Source: Bacteroidota bacterium (GTDB lineage: Bacteria; Bacteroidota; Bacteroidia; Chitinophagales; Chitinophagaceae). From it: a stretch of DNA of 64,000 bases. Position numbers and translations under genes: made by a program. Location of the stretch: assembly GCA_947452555.1 (NCBI GenBank), contig CANGDH010000002.1:186001-250000 (forward strand), given 5' to 3'. Position 1 is the first letter of the stretch; every line of letters begins with the position of its first letter. The notes beneath the pieces were generated by a model. That model saw nothing but the letters and a program-made list of their open reading frames with translations. It searched no databases and was not told the DNA's origin. Shown here piece after piece: positions 28,221 through 38,038 of the stretch.

Positions 28221-29765
28221 CTACTGGTAATCGCTTTCGTTAAAATCATCGTCTTCAAATCCCATACTACCCATATTCATGATACTGCCCATTAAATCTT
28301 TAAATTCAATTTTTCCATCAATCATTTTTTTAGAAATCAATGAGTAACTAGAAAGACCATGCAAAACAAATTCCATTAATAAAGCAGCTTCCATTTCATT
28401 TGCTTGAGGAAAGTGTTTTTTTACAATACCATACAAGCCGTCTACTTTATATAAGTTAGCAATTTTATCTGCATCCTTCATGTCTAAGAATAAATCCAAA
28501 TGATTACCTCCATCAAACCAAGCAGTAATTGCTTTATATGGATTTTCTGGTGCTTTTTGGTCTGCTGATTTTTTGCCAGTATTACGTTTTGTTTTCGCTA
28601 ATTCAGGATTAGGGAAATATTGTATGAACTGGGTACGAATTGACTTATTCAATAAATTCAATGCCACTTCATAAGGACCTTCTTGTTCTCCCTCATAAAC
28701 TAATTCAATCTTACCTGTTATAGAAGGAATGATGCCAGACAAATCACTTATCCAAACATGCGTCTTTTTTTCATTGTGCATGATAGCCCTGCGTTCCGCA
28801 CTACTAACCGCATTTTCATAAGCCGCAATAGTTAAACGCGCACTCACGCCGCTTTTCTTATCTACGTATTCATTATTTCTAGCTTCAAATGAAACCTGCT
28901 CTACCAAACGCTTCACTAAATCACTCACTGCTACTCTTTCTTTCTGAACATCACTAATATGTGCTTCTTGTTCTGTAATTAACAAAGCCGTTTCTAGGCT
29001 CTTAGGATAGTGTGTCAAAATCTGACTTTGTATACGATCCTTTAATGGCGTAACAATACTTCCTCTATTGGTATAGTCCTCAGGATTAGCAGTAAATACA
29101 AATAAAATGTCTAAAGGCATACGTAATTTAAAACCACGAATTTGAATATCCCCTTCCTGTAAAATATTAAATAAGGAAACCTGGATCCTAGCTTGCAAAT
29201 CGGGTAATTCATTAATTACAAATATGCCTCTATTGCTTCTAGGTATAATACCATAATGAATTACTTTTTCATCAGAAAAGCTCAATTTTAAGTTGGCTGC
29301 CTTAATAGGGTCAATATCGCCAATCAAATCAGCCACACTTACATCTGGCGTTGCTAGTTTTTCACCATAACGTTCAGATCTGTGCAACCACTTAATAGGT
29401 GTGTCGTCTCCATGTTCTGCAATTAAATCAAGTGCAAACTTACTTAATGGCTTTAACGGATCGTCGTTCACTTCACTACCTGCTACAATTGGAATGTACT
29501 CGTCTAGTAAGTCTACCATTTGACGCGCCATTCTTGTTTTAGCCTGACCGCGTAGTCCTAAAAACAAAATATTATGTCTACTCAAGATGGCTCTTTCTGT
29601 ATCTGGTATTACTGTATCCTCATAACCCATAATACCTGTAAAGGCATTTTCTTTATTTTGAATACTGTTAATTAAATTATCTCTAACCTCGTCTTTGATA
29701 GACTTGGATATGTATTTACTTTTTTTAAGTTGTCCTAAGGTATTAATCTTTTCAATCTTCATCAT
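28221..29765 (-). CDS. MoxR/magnesium-chelatase-like AAA+ ATPase
   Basis: The 514-residue protein has an AAA+ core. The P-loop is GLRGQAKTR, in which the usual last Gly of GxxxxGK is Ala. The Walker B region is GIFVINELPDL, and sensor residues follow in FVFTANPEDYTNRG. The C-terminal 150 residues are helical and acidic. It is paired with the VWA gene 21 bp upstream in the same operon. Such ATPase-VWA pairs act as metal chelatases or protein-remodelling complexes, and the substrate here is unknown. Confidence 0.9.
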   Translation of the reverse strand: MMKIEKINTLGQLKKSKYISKSIKDEVRDNLINSIQNKENAFTGIMGYEDTVIPDTERAILSRHNILFLGLRGQAKTRMARQMVDLLDEYIPIVAGSEVNDDPLKPLSKFALDLIAEHGDDTPIKWLHRSERYGEKLATPDVSVADLIGDIDPIKAANLKLSFSDEKVIHYGIIPRSNRGIFVINELPDLQARIQVSLFNILQEGDIQIRGFKLRMPLDILFVFTANPEDYTNRGSIVTPLKDRIQSQILTHYPKSLETALLITEQEAHISDVQKERVAVSDLVKRLVEQVSFEARNNEYVDKKSGVSARLTIAAYENAVSSAERRAIMHNEKKTHVWISDLSGIIPSITGKIELVYEGEQEGPYEVALNLLNKSIRTQFIQYFPNPELAKTKRNTGKKSADQKAPENPYKAITAWFDGGNHLDLFLDMKDADKIANLYKVDGLYGIVKKHFPQANEMEAALLMEFVLHGLSSYSLISKKMIDGKIEFKDLMGSIMNMGSMGFEDDDFNESDYQ

Positions 29766-29786
29766 ATGCTTTATTAAATCTATTTA

Positions 29787-30884
29787 TTAGTATACTGTTT
29801 TTCTTTTCCCACTTTCAAAGTCATTAAATAAAAATGCACCCAATTTGTCTAAGGAGGCGAAGAATGCTTTTCCATTATTCATTTCGGTAAACTCTTGTAC
29901 AAAATTTTGTAAATAAGGATCGGATGCAATCATAAATGTGGTAATGGGTATTTTCAATTTTTTGCATTGTGCAGCCAAATTAATACAACGATTTACCACT
30001 TTTCGATCTAGTCCAAAACTATTTTTATAATACTTTTTACCAATTTTTAAACAGGTAGGCTTGCCGTCCGTAATCATGAAAATTTGTTTATTAGGATTTT
30101 TACGACGGCGCAATAAGTCCATCGCTAATTCAAGCCCAGCAACTGTATTAGTATGATAAGGTCCTACTTGCAAATAAGGAAGATCTTTAATTTCAATACT
30201 CCATGCATCATTTCCAAAGACTACAATATCCAATGTGTCTTTAGGATATTTAGTAGTGATTAATTCAGAAAGTGCCATGGCTACTTTTTTTGCAGGCGTA
30301 ATTCTGTCTTCACCATATAAAATCATTGAGTGAGAAATGTCGATCATTAATACGGTAGAAGTTTGTGTTTTAAAATCGCTCTCCCGAATCATCAAATCCT
30401 CTTCCTTCATGGTGAAATTTTCCACTCCATTATTAATTTGAGCATTACGTATACTCTCAGTAAAATCTATTTGTTCTAACATATCACCAAATTGGAAGGC
30501 CCGTGTATCCGGATTTAATTCTGTACTTGGACCAGCTTTGGTTGTTTGATGATTTCCCTGTTTTGACTTTTTTAGTTTGCCGAAAATCTCTTCTAAACTT
30601 TTTTGTCGAATGGTCTGTTCGGACTTGGAAGTAATTTTAAAACTTCCATCTTGTTCATTTTCTTTTAAATAACCATGCTCTTTTAAGTCTTCAATAAAAT
30701 CACCCATTCCATATTCGTCATTTGTTAACTTATGTTCACGGTCTAATTGATTCAGCCAGTCCAAGGCTTCGCCAGCCTCTCCATTGGTATAGGTCAATAT
30801 CTGAGTAAACAAATCCAGTAATTGTTCGAATTTCGATTTACTGTTTTCGTTCGGATTAAAATTTAAAAATCGATGTCCTATCAT
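29787..30884 (-). CDS. VWA-domain protein, partner of the MoxR-like ATPase
   Basis: The 365-residue cytoplasmic protein has a von Willebrand A domain from about residue 175. The MIDAS motif is MIDISHSM (DxSxS), followed by a Thr in NTVAGLELA and an Asp in MITDGKPT. The N-terminal half is helical and charged. It is the first gene of the two-gene operon with the AAA+ ATPase. The pair recalls ChlD/ChlI or CoxE/CoxD-like partners. Confidence 0.88.
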   Translation of the reverse strand: MIGHRFLNFNPNENSKSKFEQLLDLFTQILTYTNGEAGEALDWLNQLDREHKLTNDEYGMGDFIEDLKEHGYLKENEQDGSFKITSKSEQTIRQKSLEEIFGKLKKSKQGNHQTTKAGPSTELNPDTRAFQFGDMLEQIDFTESIRNAQINNGVENFTMKEEDLMIRESDFKTQTSTVLMIDISHSMILYGEDRITPAKKVAMALSELITTKYPKDTLDIVVFGNDAWSIEIKDLPYLQVGPYHTNTVAGLELAMDLLRRRKNPNKQIFMITDGKPTCLKIGKKYYKNSFGLDRKVVNRCINLAAQCKKLKIPITTFMIASDPYLQNFVQEFTEMNNGKAFFASLDKLGAFLFNDFESGKRKTVY

Positions 30885-31164
30885 AATATAAAGGGTGCTC
30901 TACTATAACAAAATCAACGGGATATAGTTCTCTGCATTGATAATAACTGCAATTTAAATTTTATATGACTGCGGCTCGTTTTTATATGATGGAATAGTTA
31001 TTTAAATCGTTGATTATTTACCAATTCTTGTAACAATTGAATCAAAAATGCGTCTTAAAGGCTAATTGGTTAAAATACCGTTCCTCTGTAAATTTTTACC
31101 GTTAAGCATAATACATGGTACCTTGTATAACCTGCTTCCGTAATTTTATTTCAAATTAAGACAA

Positions 31165-33426
31165 ATGAAATCAACTAAATATATACTAGCTTTTATTATT
31201 ACAAGCTTTTTAAGCACACAAATAATTAATGCTCAATCAGTTAATGAAAAAACTAACAAAGTTATCAAAGACAGTGCCTGGGTCAAAAAGAGTTTAATGA
31301 GTACCGATAGTGTACACAAGCTTAAAGAAGTGATCGTGTCCACCAAGAAGCCAATGATTGAAATAAAGATAGACAGAACCGTAATTAATGTGGACGCCTC
31401 CCCAAGTAATGTGGGATCAAATGTAATTGAGGTGTTAGAAAAAGCCCCCGGTGTAAGTGTAGACAAGGACGGCAATATTTCATTAAAAGGAAAGCAGTCA
31501 GTTTTAGTCATGATAGACGGGAGACCTAGCTATTTAAGTCCCAATGATTTGTATAATTATTTAAAAAGTTTGCCATCAACTGCAATTGACCAAATTGAAT
31601 TAATGACCAATCCACCCGCAAAATATGATGCAGCTGGAAATGCGGGGGTAATTAATATTAAAACAAAGAAGAATAAAACAGTCGGTTTTAATGGAACTTA
31701 TAATGGAAGTGTTGGACAAGGAAAATATAACAGAAATAGTAATAGTTTAAATTTGAATTATAGAAAAAATAAGTTGAATATTTTTTCCAACATGAGTTAT
31801 TCTAATTGGGAGGGTTTTAATGATTTGAAAATTGTAAGAAGATACAAGGACGTCAATAATAATGTAAAAGCCATTTTTGATCAACGCTCTTATTCAAAAA
31901 ACGATAATAAAGATAATTTAAATGCTAAAATAGGTTTTGATTATACCATCAATAACAAAACAAATATTGGTGCAGTAATAACCGGATTTATAAATCCAGA
32001 TAGAAGTAATAATAACAATATTAGTTATTTGAAAAATGCCAACAATGTTACCGACTCTATTGTTAAGTCTGTCAATGATATCACTAATAAGTGGAAAAAT
32101 GTATCTGCTAATTTGTATTTGCAACATAAATTTGATAGTGTAGGTAGAGAAATGAGCGTGGATTTAGATGCGAGTAAATTTAATTCAAACAGTGATAGCT
32201 ATTTGAATAATCAAATGTTTAATGCTAACAATAGCTTTAGATCCAAGCAAGAACTATTGGGACAGTTCCCTATAGATATTCAAATATTTTCTGCAAAATC
32301 AGATTATAGTCAGCCTTTAAAAAATAAAGCCAAAATAGAATTGGGTGCAAAGTCAAGTTATGTGCAAACTACAAATGGTGCAAACTTTTTTAATATTATT
32401 CCAGGAGGACAAACCGTTGATTATAATAAAACAAACTCGTTCGACTATAAAGAAAACATAAACGCTGGTTATATCAACCTTAGTAAGGAAGTAAAAAAAT
32501 GGGGTTTCCAATTGGGATTAAGAGCAGAAAACACCAACGCCACTGGATATCAAAAAGGGAATGCGTTAAAAACAGATTCTAGCTTTACAAGATCCTATAC
32601 CAATCTGTTTCCAACTACCTATATCACTTATAAAGCGAGTGATAAAAACCAGTACAGTATTAATTTTGGAAGGCGTATAGACCGACCAAGTTATCAGGAC
32701 CTAAACCCCTTTATATTTTACCTAGACAACTATACTTATAATAAGGGTAACCCTTTTTTACAACCTCAAATCACCAATAATTTTGAATTAGGATATACCT
32801 ATAATCAATTTATTACCACCACCCTTAATTATAGTGTAACAAATAAAATATTTCAGGAATCAATGATTCAGGACGGCTATGCAACCATTGTGCAAACCAC
32901 GAATATTGGAACTAAAACTAATTATGGTATTACAAGTAATATCCAATTAGAAGCAAAAAAAATATTTTCAACGAATATTTATCTAGCATATACACATGAT
33001 AATTATAAAGGCGACGTGGCAGGTGATAAATTAGATATTAGTGCAGACATGTATTTAATAAGTTTAAACAATCAATTTAAATTTGACAAGGGATGGAGTG
33101 CTGAATTAAGTGGCTGGTACAGAACAAAAGGAGTAGAGGGTCAATTATTAATAAATCCATTAAGCCAACTTAACCTAGCGGTACAAAAACAAGTCCTTAA
33201 AACGAAGGGCACTATTAAGTTAGGTGTAAGAGATATTTTACTTACCAATTTCCCTTCAGGTGTTATTCGATTCAGCAAAACAGAAGCTGATTTTAGTAAT
33301 AAAAGAGACTCAAGAATTCTTAGTTTAAGTTTTACTTATCGCTTTGGCAAAAGCTTTAAAGCGATTAATAAGAAAAGCTCTGGCGCAGACGATGAAAAAG
33401 GTAGAGTTAAAGTAAGTGGTAATTAA
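31165..33426 (+). CDS. TonB-dependent receptor-like outer membrane beta-barrel protein
   Basis: The 753-residue protein has a signal peptide ending near 24 (INAQS). A plug-like domain follows (VLEKAPGVSVDKDGNISLKG, VLVMIDGRPSYLSPNDL, IELMTNPPAKYDAAGNAGVINIKT), then a long beta-barrel of alternating residues ending LSFTYRFGK. This is the OMP_b-brl_3 type found in Bacteroidota; it lacks the CarboxypepD_reg N-terminal domain seen in SusC-like receptors. No SusD partner is adjacent, so a role in metal or peptide uptake is as likely as glycan uptake. Confidence 0.9.
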   Translation: MKSTKYILAFIITSFLSTQIINAQSVNEKTNKVIKDSAWVKKSLMSTDSVHKLKEVIVSTKKPMIEIKIDRTVINVDASPSNVGSNVIEVLEKAPGVSVDKDGNISLKGKQSVLVMIDGRPSYLSPNDLYNYLKSLPSTAIDQIELMTNPPAKYDAAGNAGVINIKTKKNKTVGFNGTYNGSVGQGKYNRNSNSLNLNYRKNKLNIFSNMSYSNWEGFNDLKIVRRYKDVNNNVKAIFDQRSYSKNDNKDNLNAKIGFDYTINNKTNIGAVITGFINPDRSNNNNISYLKNANNVTDSIVKSVNDITNKWKNVSANLYLQHKFDSVGREMSVDLDASKFNSNSDSYLNNQMFNANNSFRSKQELLGQFPIDIQIFSAKSDYSQPLKNKAKIELGAKSSYVQTTNGANFFNIIPGGQTVDYNKTNSFDYKENINAGYINLSKEVKKWGFQLGLRAENTNATGYQKGNALKTDSSFTRSYTNLFPTTYITYKASDKNQYSINFGRRIDRPSYQDLNPFIFYLDNYTYNKGNPFLQPQITNNFELGYTYNQFITTTLNYSVTNKIFQESMIQDGYATIVQTTNIGTKTNYGITSNIQLEAKKIFSTNIYLAYTHDNYKGDVAGDKLDISADMYLISLNNQFKFDKGWSAELSGWYRTKGVEGQLLINPLSQLNLAVQKQVLKTKGTIKLGVRDILLTNFPSGVIRFSKTEADFSNKRDSRILSLSFTYRFGKSFKAINKKSSGADDEKGRVKVSGN

Positions 33427-33464
33427 AATAACTTGAAATAATTTTATAATTATGATTCTTGTAC

Positions 33465-33896
33465 TCAATTTAATTCTGGTCTAAATAGCTTTGAGGTCTT
33501 TGGTTTAAGTCTACTGTCATTGTAGTAATTAATGATGTCCATTATTAACCAACCAATCGCTTCGTCGCCTTGCTGAGTAATAATACCAAACTCATTAAGA
33601 TAAATTAGTTCCGTATTACTTGCTTTACTTGAAAGCTCGAACAAACCTGTTGGAGTTAATAAATATGGAGACAATACTTTTAAATTTACATGTGAATTAG
33701 TCAAGCTAATTGCACATGTAAATTTTTTATGTAGGTATTCAAAATGGATCGATCCGTCTATGATTCCATCTTGATTTGTATTTACGGTTAAATTATAAAT
33801 ACGATTGCTTGATTTTGTAAAAAGCAAAGCATTCTCATTAAGCAGCACATTTAGTTTTTCAACTTTATTAGCTGATTTGTTTTTTGAATCTGACAT
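33465..33896 (-). CDS. Conserved-looking hypothetical protein
   Basis: I do not recognise this 143-residue cytoplasmic protein. It has no signal peptide or membrane segment. The N-terminal 15 residues are Lys/Asn-rich and probably disordered. The middle is predicted beta-rich (RIYNLTVNTNQDGIIDGSIHFEYLHKKF), with a helical end (DEAIGWLIMDIINYYND). The 181-bp leader upstream holds a possible structured RNA, so expression may be controlled there. Confidence 0.6.
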   Translation of the reverse strand: MSDSKNKSANKVEKLNVLLNENALLFTKSSNRIYNLTVNTNQDGIIDGSIHFEYLHKKFTCAISLTNSHVNLKVLSPYLLTPTGLFELSSKASNTELIYLNEFGIITQQGDEAIGWLIMDIINYYNDSRLKPKTSKLFRPELN

Positions 33897-33974
33897 GGTA
33901 TGATATTTTTATGGTTAAAAATTCACGCCAAGAAAAATGAAAAAGGAAATTACGTTTGTTTTTGACAGGTAAGT

Positions 33975-34047
33975 CCTCATCGATTTTACCACCGTAAAGT
34001 TGCGTCTCTCTCGGTTGGCAGCCACTAAAGGCTTCTTGATGATGGAG
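33975..34047 (-). ncRNA. Candidate structured RNA or riboswitch in a 5' leader
   Basis: On the minus strand a closing stem CTCCATC / GATGAGG (34041-34047 with 33975-33981, imperfect) encloses two hairpins. One is AGCC / GGCT (34020-34023 with 34030-34033). The other is CCAACCG / CGGTGG (34012-34018 with 33989-33994, one bulged A). Single-stranded patches ATCAAGA, GCCAACC and GGTGGTAAAATC recall the core of SAM-I riboswitches (ATCAAGA, GCAACC, GGTGCTAAATCC), but the P2 region is too short for a normal SAM-I. It precedes the unknown 143-residue gene. Confidence 0.3.
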
Positions 34048-34077
34048 TAAAGGTATTACATTTTTTAGAACCGCTCC

Positions 34078-37000
34078 TTATTTTTTTGCATTTTTAAGTG
34101 ATAGAATTTCATCTAAATGCTTGATTTCCAAGTCTAATTCTGCCTTTAACTCCCCAAATACCTTATAAGAACCGTCTGTAGGCTTATAATCGCCAGACTC
34201 TACAACACGCATTAAAGAAGCTAATTTATTATTGAGCTTAATTGGAAAATTCAATGGGTCCTGAGAACTTTGGTTTCTAACCTGATATAGGTTTTCTTCA
34301 ATTGCAGAAATTTGAGCAATGAATAATGCATTCACTTTTGAAACGCTTGTTTTAGCAGCTGTTGCTTCTGCATTTATTTTTTCTTTAATTGCTCTAATTT
34401 TTATCACTGCCTCATTAGCGATACTTACTTGATCTCTAATTTGCATTGCTAATTTGAATTTCTCCTGCATGTCCGCTATTGTTACATCATGTACCCTTGG
34501 ATCCATTTTAAGTTCAAATGCCTCTGTTACAGATTTTCCACCAGCACTAATACGTACTTGATAATTTCCAGGAACTGCAGTAGGACCGGTATATACAGGA
34601 GCACTCCATAAAATCATTCCTTTAAAATTTGTAGCCGCAGGATATTTTAAATCCCATTCAAATTTATTTAAACCGGTTTTAATGGTAGGAGGCTGAGGCT
34701 TGCGATCGTCTTCGTCTTCGTCAGTAGCAGCACTGTCTTTTTTAACCTTTGGCAAAGCACCCACAAAACTATTAACTAGTTTACCATTAGCATCTAAAAT
34801 TTCGATTTTTAAATCTTTAATAGTAGAGTCTAAATAATATTGAAAGACTGCTTTTTGAACAGTTCTTACTGCATAATAAGGCTTGAATAAATGAAGCCCC
34901 GCTTTAATTCCGGCGTCTTTAGTTCTTACAGGAGAAACATCATCTAATACATACATACTACGACCATGTGTTCCAATCACAATGTCTTTTTCTGTTACTT
35001 GTACATCAGCAACTTGAACGTCTGGCAGGTTTAAACTTAATGATTCCCAATTTTCTCCCGCATTATAAGAAACCCATACACCATGTTCTGTTCCTGCATA
35101 TAATAAACCTGGGCGTGTAATGTCTTCTCTTACTGAGTGTACATAATCGTCTGCACGAATTCCTGTGATTATTTTTTTCCAAGTTTTTCCAAAATCTGAT
35201 GTTTTCCAAATATAAGGTGTACGGTCATCCATTTGATAACGCTTCGCTGCTATATAAGCGGTACCTGCGTTAAAGCGAGAAGCTTCAATAATACTTACTC
35301 TCGTGTTTTTCGGCATATCTGTTGGCGTAATATTGATCCAATGCTTACCACCGTCGCGTGTGATATGAATTAAACCGTCGTCAGAACCAGCCCAAATAAT
35401 ATTTACATCTTGGTAAGAAGGCGCTAATGCAAATACCGTTCCATAAATTTCAGGACCATTCATATCGCGTGTAATTACACCACCACTCACCCCTAAAGTT
35501 GTTGAATCATTATAACTTAGGTCGGGACTGATTTGCTCCCAACTCTGACCTTCGTTTGTTGTTTTCCAAACATGTTGAGAACAAGTAAATAAAACATTAG
35601 GGTCTACTGGAGAGAATACAATAGGATAAGTCCACTGCCATCTTTCTGATAATGTTTTTGCTTCTTCTCCAGAAAAGAATCTTGGATATACTTGCACGTC
35701 ACGCACTTGACCCGTCATTCTATTGATACGCGTTAATAATGCACCCTGACTACCAGCATAAAAAATGTCAGGATTTTTTGGATCCTGTGCAATGTATCCG
35801 CTTTCACCACCTCCCACTTCATAAGCAAAGCCCATTCCAGGTTTTGTTGAATTACTGCGCACGGCTCTATGTCTGTAATCCTCACTAGGCAAGGCCACGG
35901 TGGTATTGTCTTGTTGTGCGCCAGCTACTTGATAAGGGAAATCATTAGTTACTGTAATATGATATAATTGCGCTGTTGGAAAATCTTCGTCAGTCCAACT
36001 TAAACCACCATTAATAGAAACAGTACCACCACCATCATTTGCAGTCGCTAATCTTGAAGGGTCAGTTGGGTCAATCCATAAATCATGATTGTCACCATGT
36101 GGTACTTTTATTTCTGTTTTAAAACTCACACCGCCGTCGGTTGATTTATAAAAATTTACATTCAAACCATATACCGTGTTTTTGTCTTTAGGATCTGCAA
36201 CAATTCGAGAATAATAAAAAGCACGTTGACGCAATTTGCGTTCGTTGTTAACTATTTTCCAATTAGCACCACCGTCGTCAGAACGGTACAAACCTCCATC
36301 GTTAGATTCTACAATGGCCCAAACTCTATTACCATCCGCTGGAGATACTGCTACGCCTATCTTTCCCACTACCTTAGGCATACCAGGATTTTTTGAAATT
36401 ACATTCCATGAAGCACCTCCATCTGTAGACTTATATAATGCAGAAGTTCCTACGTCGGCCCACATTTTATAAGGAGTACGATATACTTCCCAAATTGATG
36501 CATAAATATTTTCTGGATTTTGTTGATCAATTACTAAATCCTCTGCACCTGCTTTATCATTAATGTATAATACTTTTTTCCAAGTCACACCACCGTCTGT
36601 TGTTTTGAAAACTCCTCGATCTTCATTTTTTCCAAACGCATGACCTAAGGCAGACACATACACGATATCCGGATTGGTTGGGTGAATTCTTACTCTAGCT
36701 ATTGATTGTGTATTTTTTAAACCTATATTTTTCCAAGTCTTACCCCCATCAATTGACTTGTAAACGCCATCCCCTTGCATAATATTTCCACGAAACTCTG
36801 TCTCACCCGTACCTATATATATAATGTCAGGATTAGTTTCTGAAACTGCCACCGCGCCAACCGAAGAACTAGTCAATTGGCCGTCTGTTACTGGCTTCCA
36901 ATTCAAGCCGCCGTCGCTTGTCTTCCATAGTCCACCACCCACAGCACCAAAGAAATACTCCTGTTTGTGTTTACTACTACCTGCAATGCCTAAAGAACGG

Positions 37001-37137
37001 CCCCCTCTATTAGGACCAATATTTCTCCAAGACATTCCTTTTAAAGTGGAATCCTTTGCTTGGGCATTTAATTCAACGGTATTTAATAATGCGATAGTCG
37101 CAAACGAGGCAATTACAATACGAGATAAAACTTTCAT
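34078..37137 (-). CDS. Exported Vps10/sortilin-like BNR-repeat protein
   Basis: The 1019-residue protein has a signal peptide (ending about NAQAKDS) and many BNR/Asp-box repeats of the S-x-D-x-G-x-x-W type, for example KTSDGGLNW, KSIDGGKTW, KTTDGGVTW and KSTDGGASW. These form one or two beta propellers in residues 30-730. The C-terminal 250 residues include a small beta domain and a helical end. Related WD40/YVTN/BNR proteins are abundant in environmental Bacteroidota and are often annotated as glycosyl hydrolases, but no catalytic residues can be assigned here. Confidence 0.88.
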   Translation of the reverse strand: MKVLSRIVIASFATIALLNTVELNAQAKDSTLKGMSWRNIGPNRGGRSLGIAGSSKHKQEYFFGAVGGGLWKTSDGGLNWKPVTDGQLTSSSVGAVAVSETNPDIIYIGTGETEFRGNIMQGDGVYKSIDGGKTWKNIGLKNTQSIARVRIHPTNPDIVYVSALGHAFGKNEDRGVFKTTDGGVTWKKVLYINDKAGAEDLVIDQQNPENIYASIWEVYRTPYKMWADVGTSALYKSTDGGASWNVISKNPGMPKVVGKIGVAVSPADGNRVWAIVESNDGGLYRSDDGGANWKIVNNERKLRQRAFYYSRIVADPKDKNTVYGLNVNFYKSTDGGVSFKTEIKVPHGDNHDLWIDPTDPSRLATANDGGGTVSINGGLSWTDEDFPTAQLYHITVTNDFPYQVAGAQQDNTTVALPSEDYRHRAVRSNSTKPGMGFAYEVGGGESGYIAQDPKNPDIFYAGSQGALLTRINRMTGQVRDVQVYPRFFSGEEAKTLSERWQWTYPIVFSPVDPNVLFTCSQHVWKTTNEGQSWEQISPDLSYNDSTTLGVSGGVITRDMNGPEIYGTVFALAPSYQDVNIIWAGSDDGLIHITRDGGKHWINITPTDMPKNTRVSIIEASRFNAGTAYIAAKRYQMDDRTPYIWKTSDFGKTWKKIITGIRADDYVHSVREDITRPGLLYAGTEHGVWVSYNAGENWESLSLNLPDVQVADVQVTEKDIVIGTHGRSMYVLDDVSPVRTKDAGIKAGLHLFKPYYAVRTVQKAVFQYYLDSTIKDLKIEILDANGKLVNSFVGALPKVKKDSAATDEDEDDRKPQPPTIKTGLNKFEWDLKYPAATNFKGMILWSAPVYTGPTAVPGNYQVRISAGGKSVTEAFELKMDPRVHDVTIADMQEKFKLAMQIRDQVSIANEAVIKIRAIKEKINAEATAAKTSVSKVNALFIAQISAIEENLYQVRNQSSQDPLNFPIKLNNKLASLMRVVESGDYKPTDGSYKVFGELKAELDLEIKHLDEILSLKNAKK

Positions 37138-37222
37138 ATAAAATAATTAGGTGTATGATGTAATTTAATTATTTTATTGATTGGTTTTTCAATTATTATT
37201 TGAAATGAATTTTGGGAAAGAT

Positions 37223-37579
37223 TTAATAAGTCTGAATTAATACTTCTGTAGGGATATTCATTTTTTCATGAAGATTTCTAATCATGTCTAAACTCAACTT
37301 TCTTTTTCTATTTAATATTTCACTAGCTCTACTTTTTAATCCAATTGCATTTGCTAAATCAGTTTGGGTATAGCCCATTTGCTCCATTCTAAATTTAATT
37401 GCTTCTATAGGATCGGGTAAATCGATGGGGTAACGTTTGTCTTCATACTGTTCTATTAGTAGAGAAAGCAACTCTAATTCATCCAATTCAGCAGTTCCCT
37501 TTTTAGCATCAAAAATTTTATCTAATCTTTCAAGGGCTGCTTGATACTCTTTATTTGTTTTTATTAATTTATATTTCAT
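37223..37579 (-). CDS. higA: HigA-type antitoxin (XRE helix-turn-helix)
   Basis: The 118-residue protein has a C-terminal XRE HTH (MGYTQTDLANAIGLKSRASEILNRKRKLSLDMI) and a helical N-terminus (DELELLSLLIEQYEDKRYPI) typical of HigA-like antitoxins. It follows the HigB-like toxin gene after 6 bp, in the toxin-first order characteristic of higBA. It should neutralise the toxin and repress the operon promoter. Confidence 0.87.
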   Translation of the reverse strand: MKYKLIKTNKEYQAALERLDKIFDAKKGTAELDELELLSLLIEQYEDKRYPIDLPDPIEAIKFRMEQMGYTQTDLANAIGLKSRASEILNRKRKLSLDMIRNLHEKMNIPTEVLIQTY

Positions 37580-37585
37580 ACAATA

Positions 37586-37879
37586 TTATATATTATTTGC
37601 ATCAATTTTATCATATTGAGAATGTGTACCAATAAATCTTATCCATACAATTTTTGAAAAATAGTTTATCCTTACAATCATTCTATAATTATTTCCTTTT
37701 AAGTTAAAAACTACTCTATTGTTATTTAAGATACTTGCTGAAGGATATTTTAGTTTGATATCAGATGGTGAACTCCAGTTTGCTGATTTTGCTTCTTTAT
37801 GCCATGTTAGCAAAGGCTGTTCTGTATCTGGATAACGTGCTATAAAATCAAGTATGGTCTTTTTTGATATCAATCTCAT
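37586..37879 (-). CDS. higB: HigB-type toxin (mRNA interferase)
   Basis: The protein is about 97 residues, read from the Met of MRLISKKTILDF; an ATG 15 bp upstream (37894) is also in frame. The HigB_toxin pattern is visible: FIARYPDTEQPLLTWHKEAKSANWSSPSDIK, NNRVVFNLKGNNYRMIVRINY and IVWIRFIGTHSQYDKID. HigB toxins cleave mRNA at the ribosome. The intact pair with its antitoxin suggests a functional module. Confidence 0.88.
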   Translation of the reverse strand: MRLISKKTILDFIARYPDTEQPLLTWHKEAKSANWSSPSDIKLKYPSASILNNNRVVFNLKGNNYRMIVRINYFSKIVWIRFIGTHSQYDKIDANNI

Positions 37880-38038
37880 GCTATTAGATTTCAAAGTTAT
37901 AAAAAAATTCCCGTTTTGGGAACTTTTGAGGCTTTAATTACATTTTTGTATTATAATACTGTTTTACCTGTCTAGCTTATGTATTTATACTTTTATTTAC
38001 TTAGAATATTTACTAATTTCAATCAGTAAATAAAATTT

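Noticed and set aside
33936-33971. A short plus-strand frame starting MKKEITFVFDR before a stop
   Set aside because: It is only 11 codons long, lies in the leader of a minus-strand gene, and no ribosome-binding context or downstream plus-strand gene supports a leader peptide.
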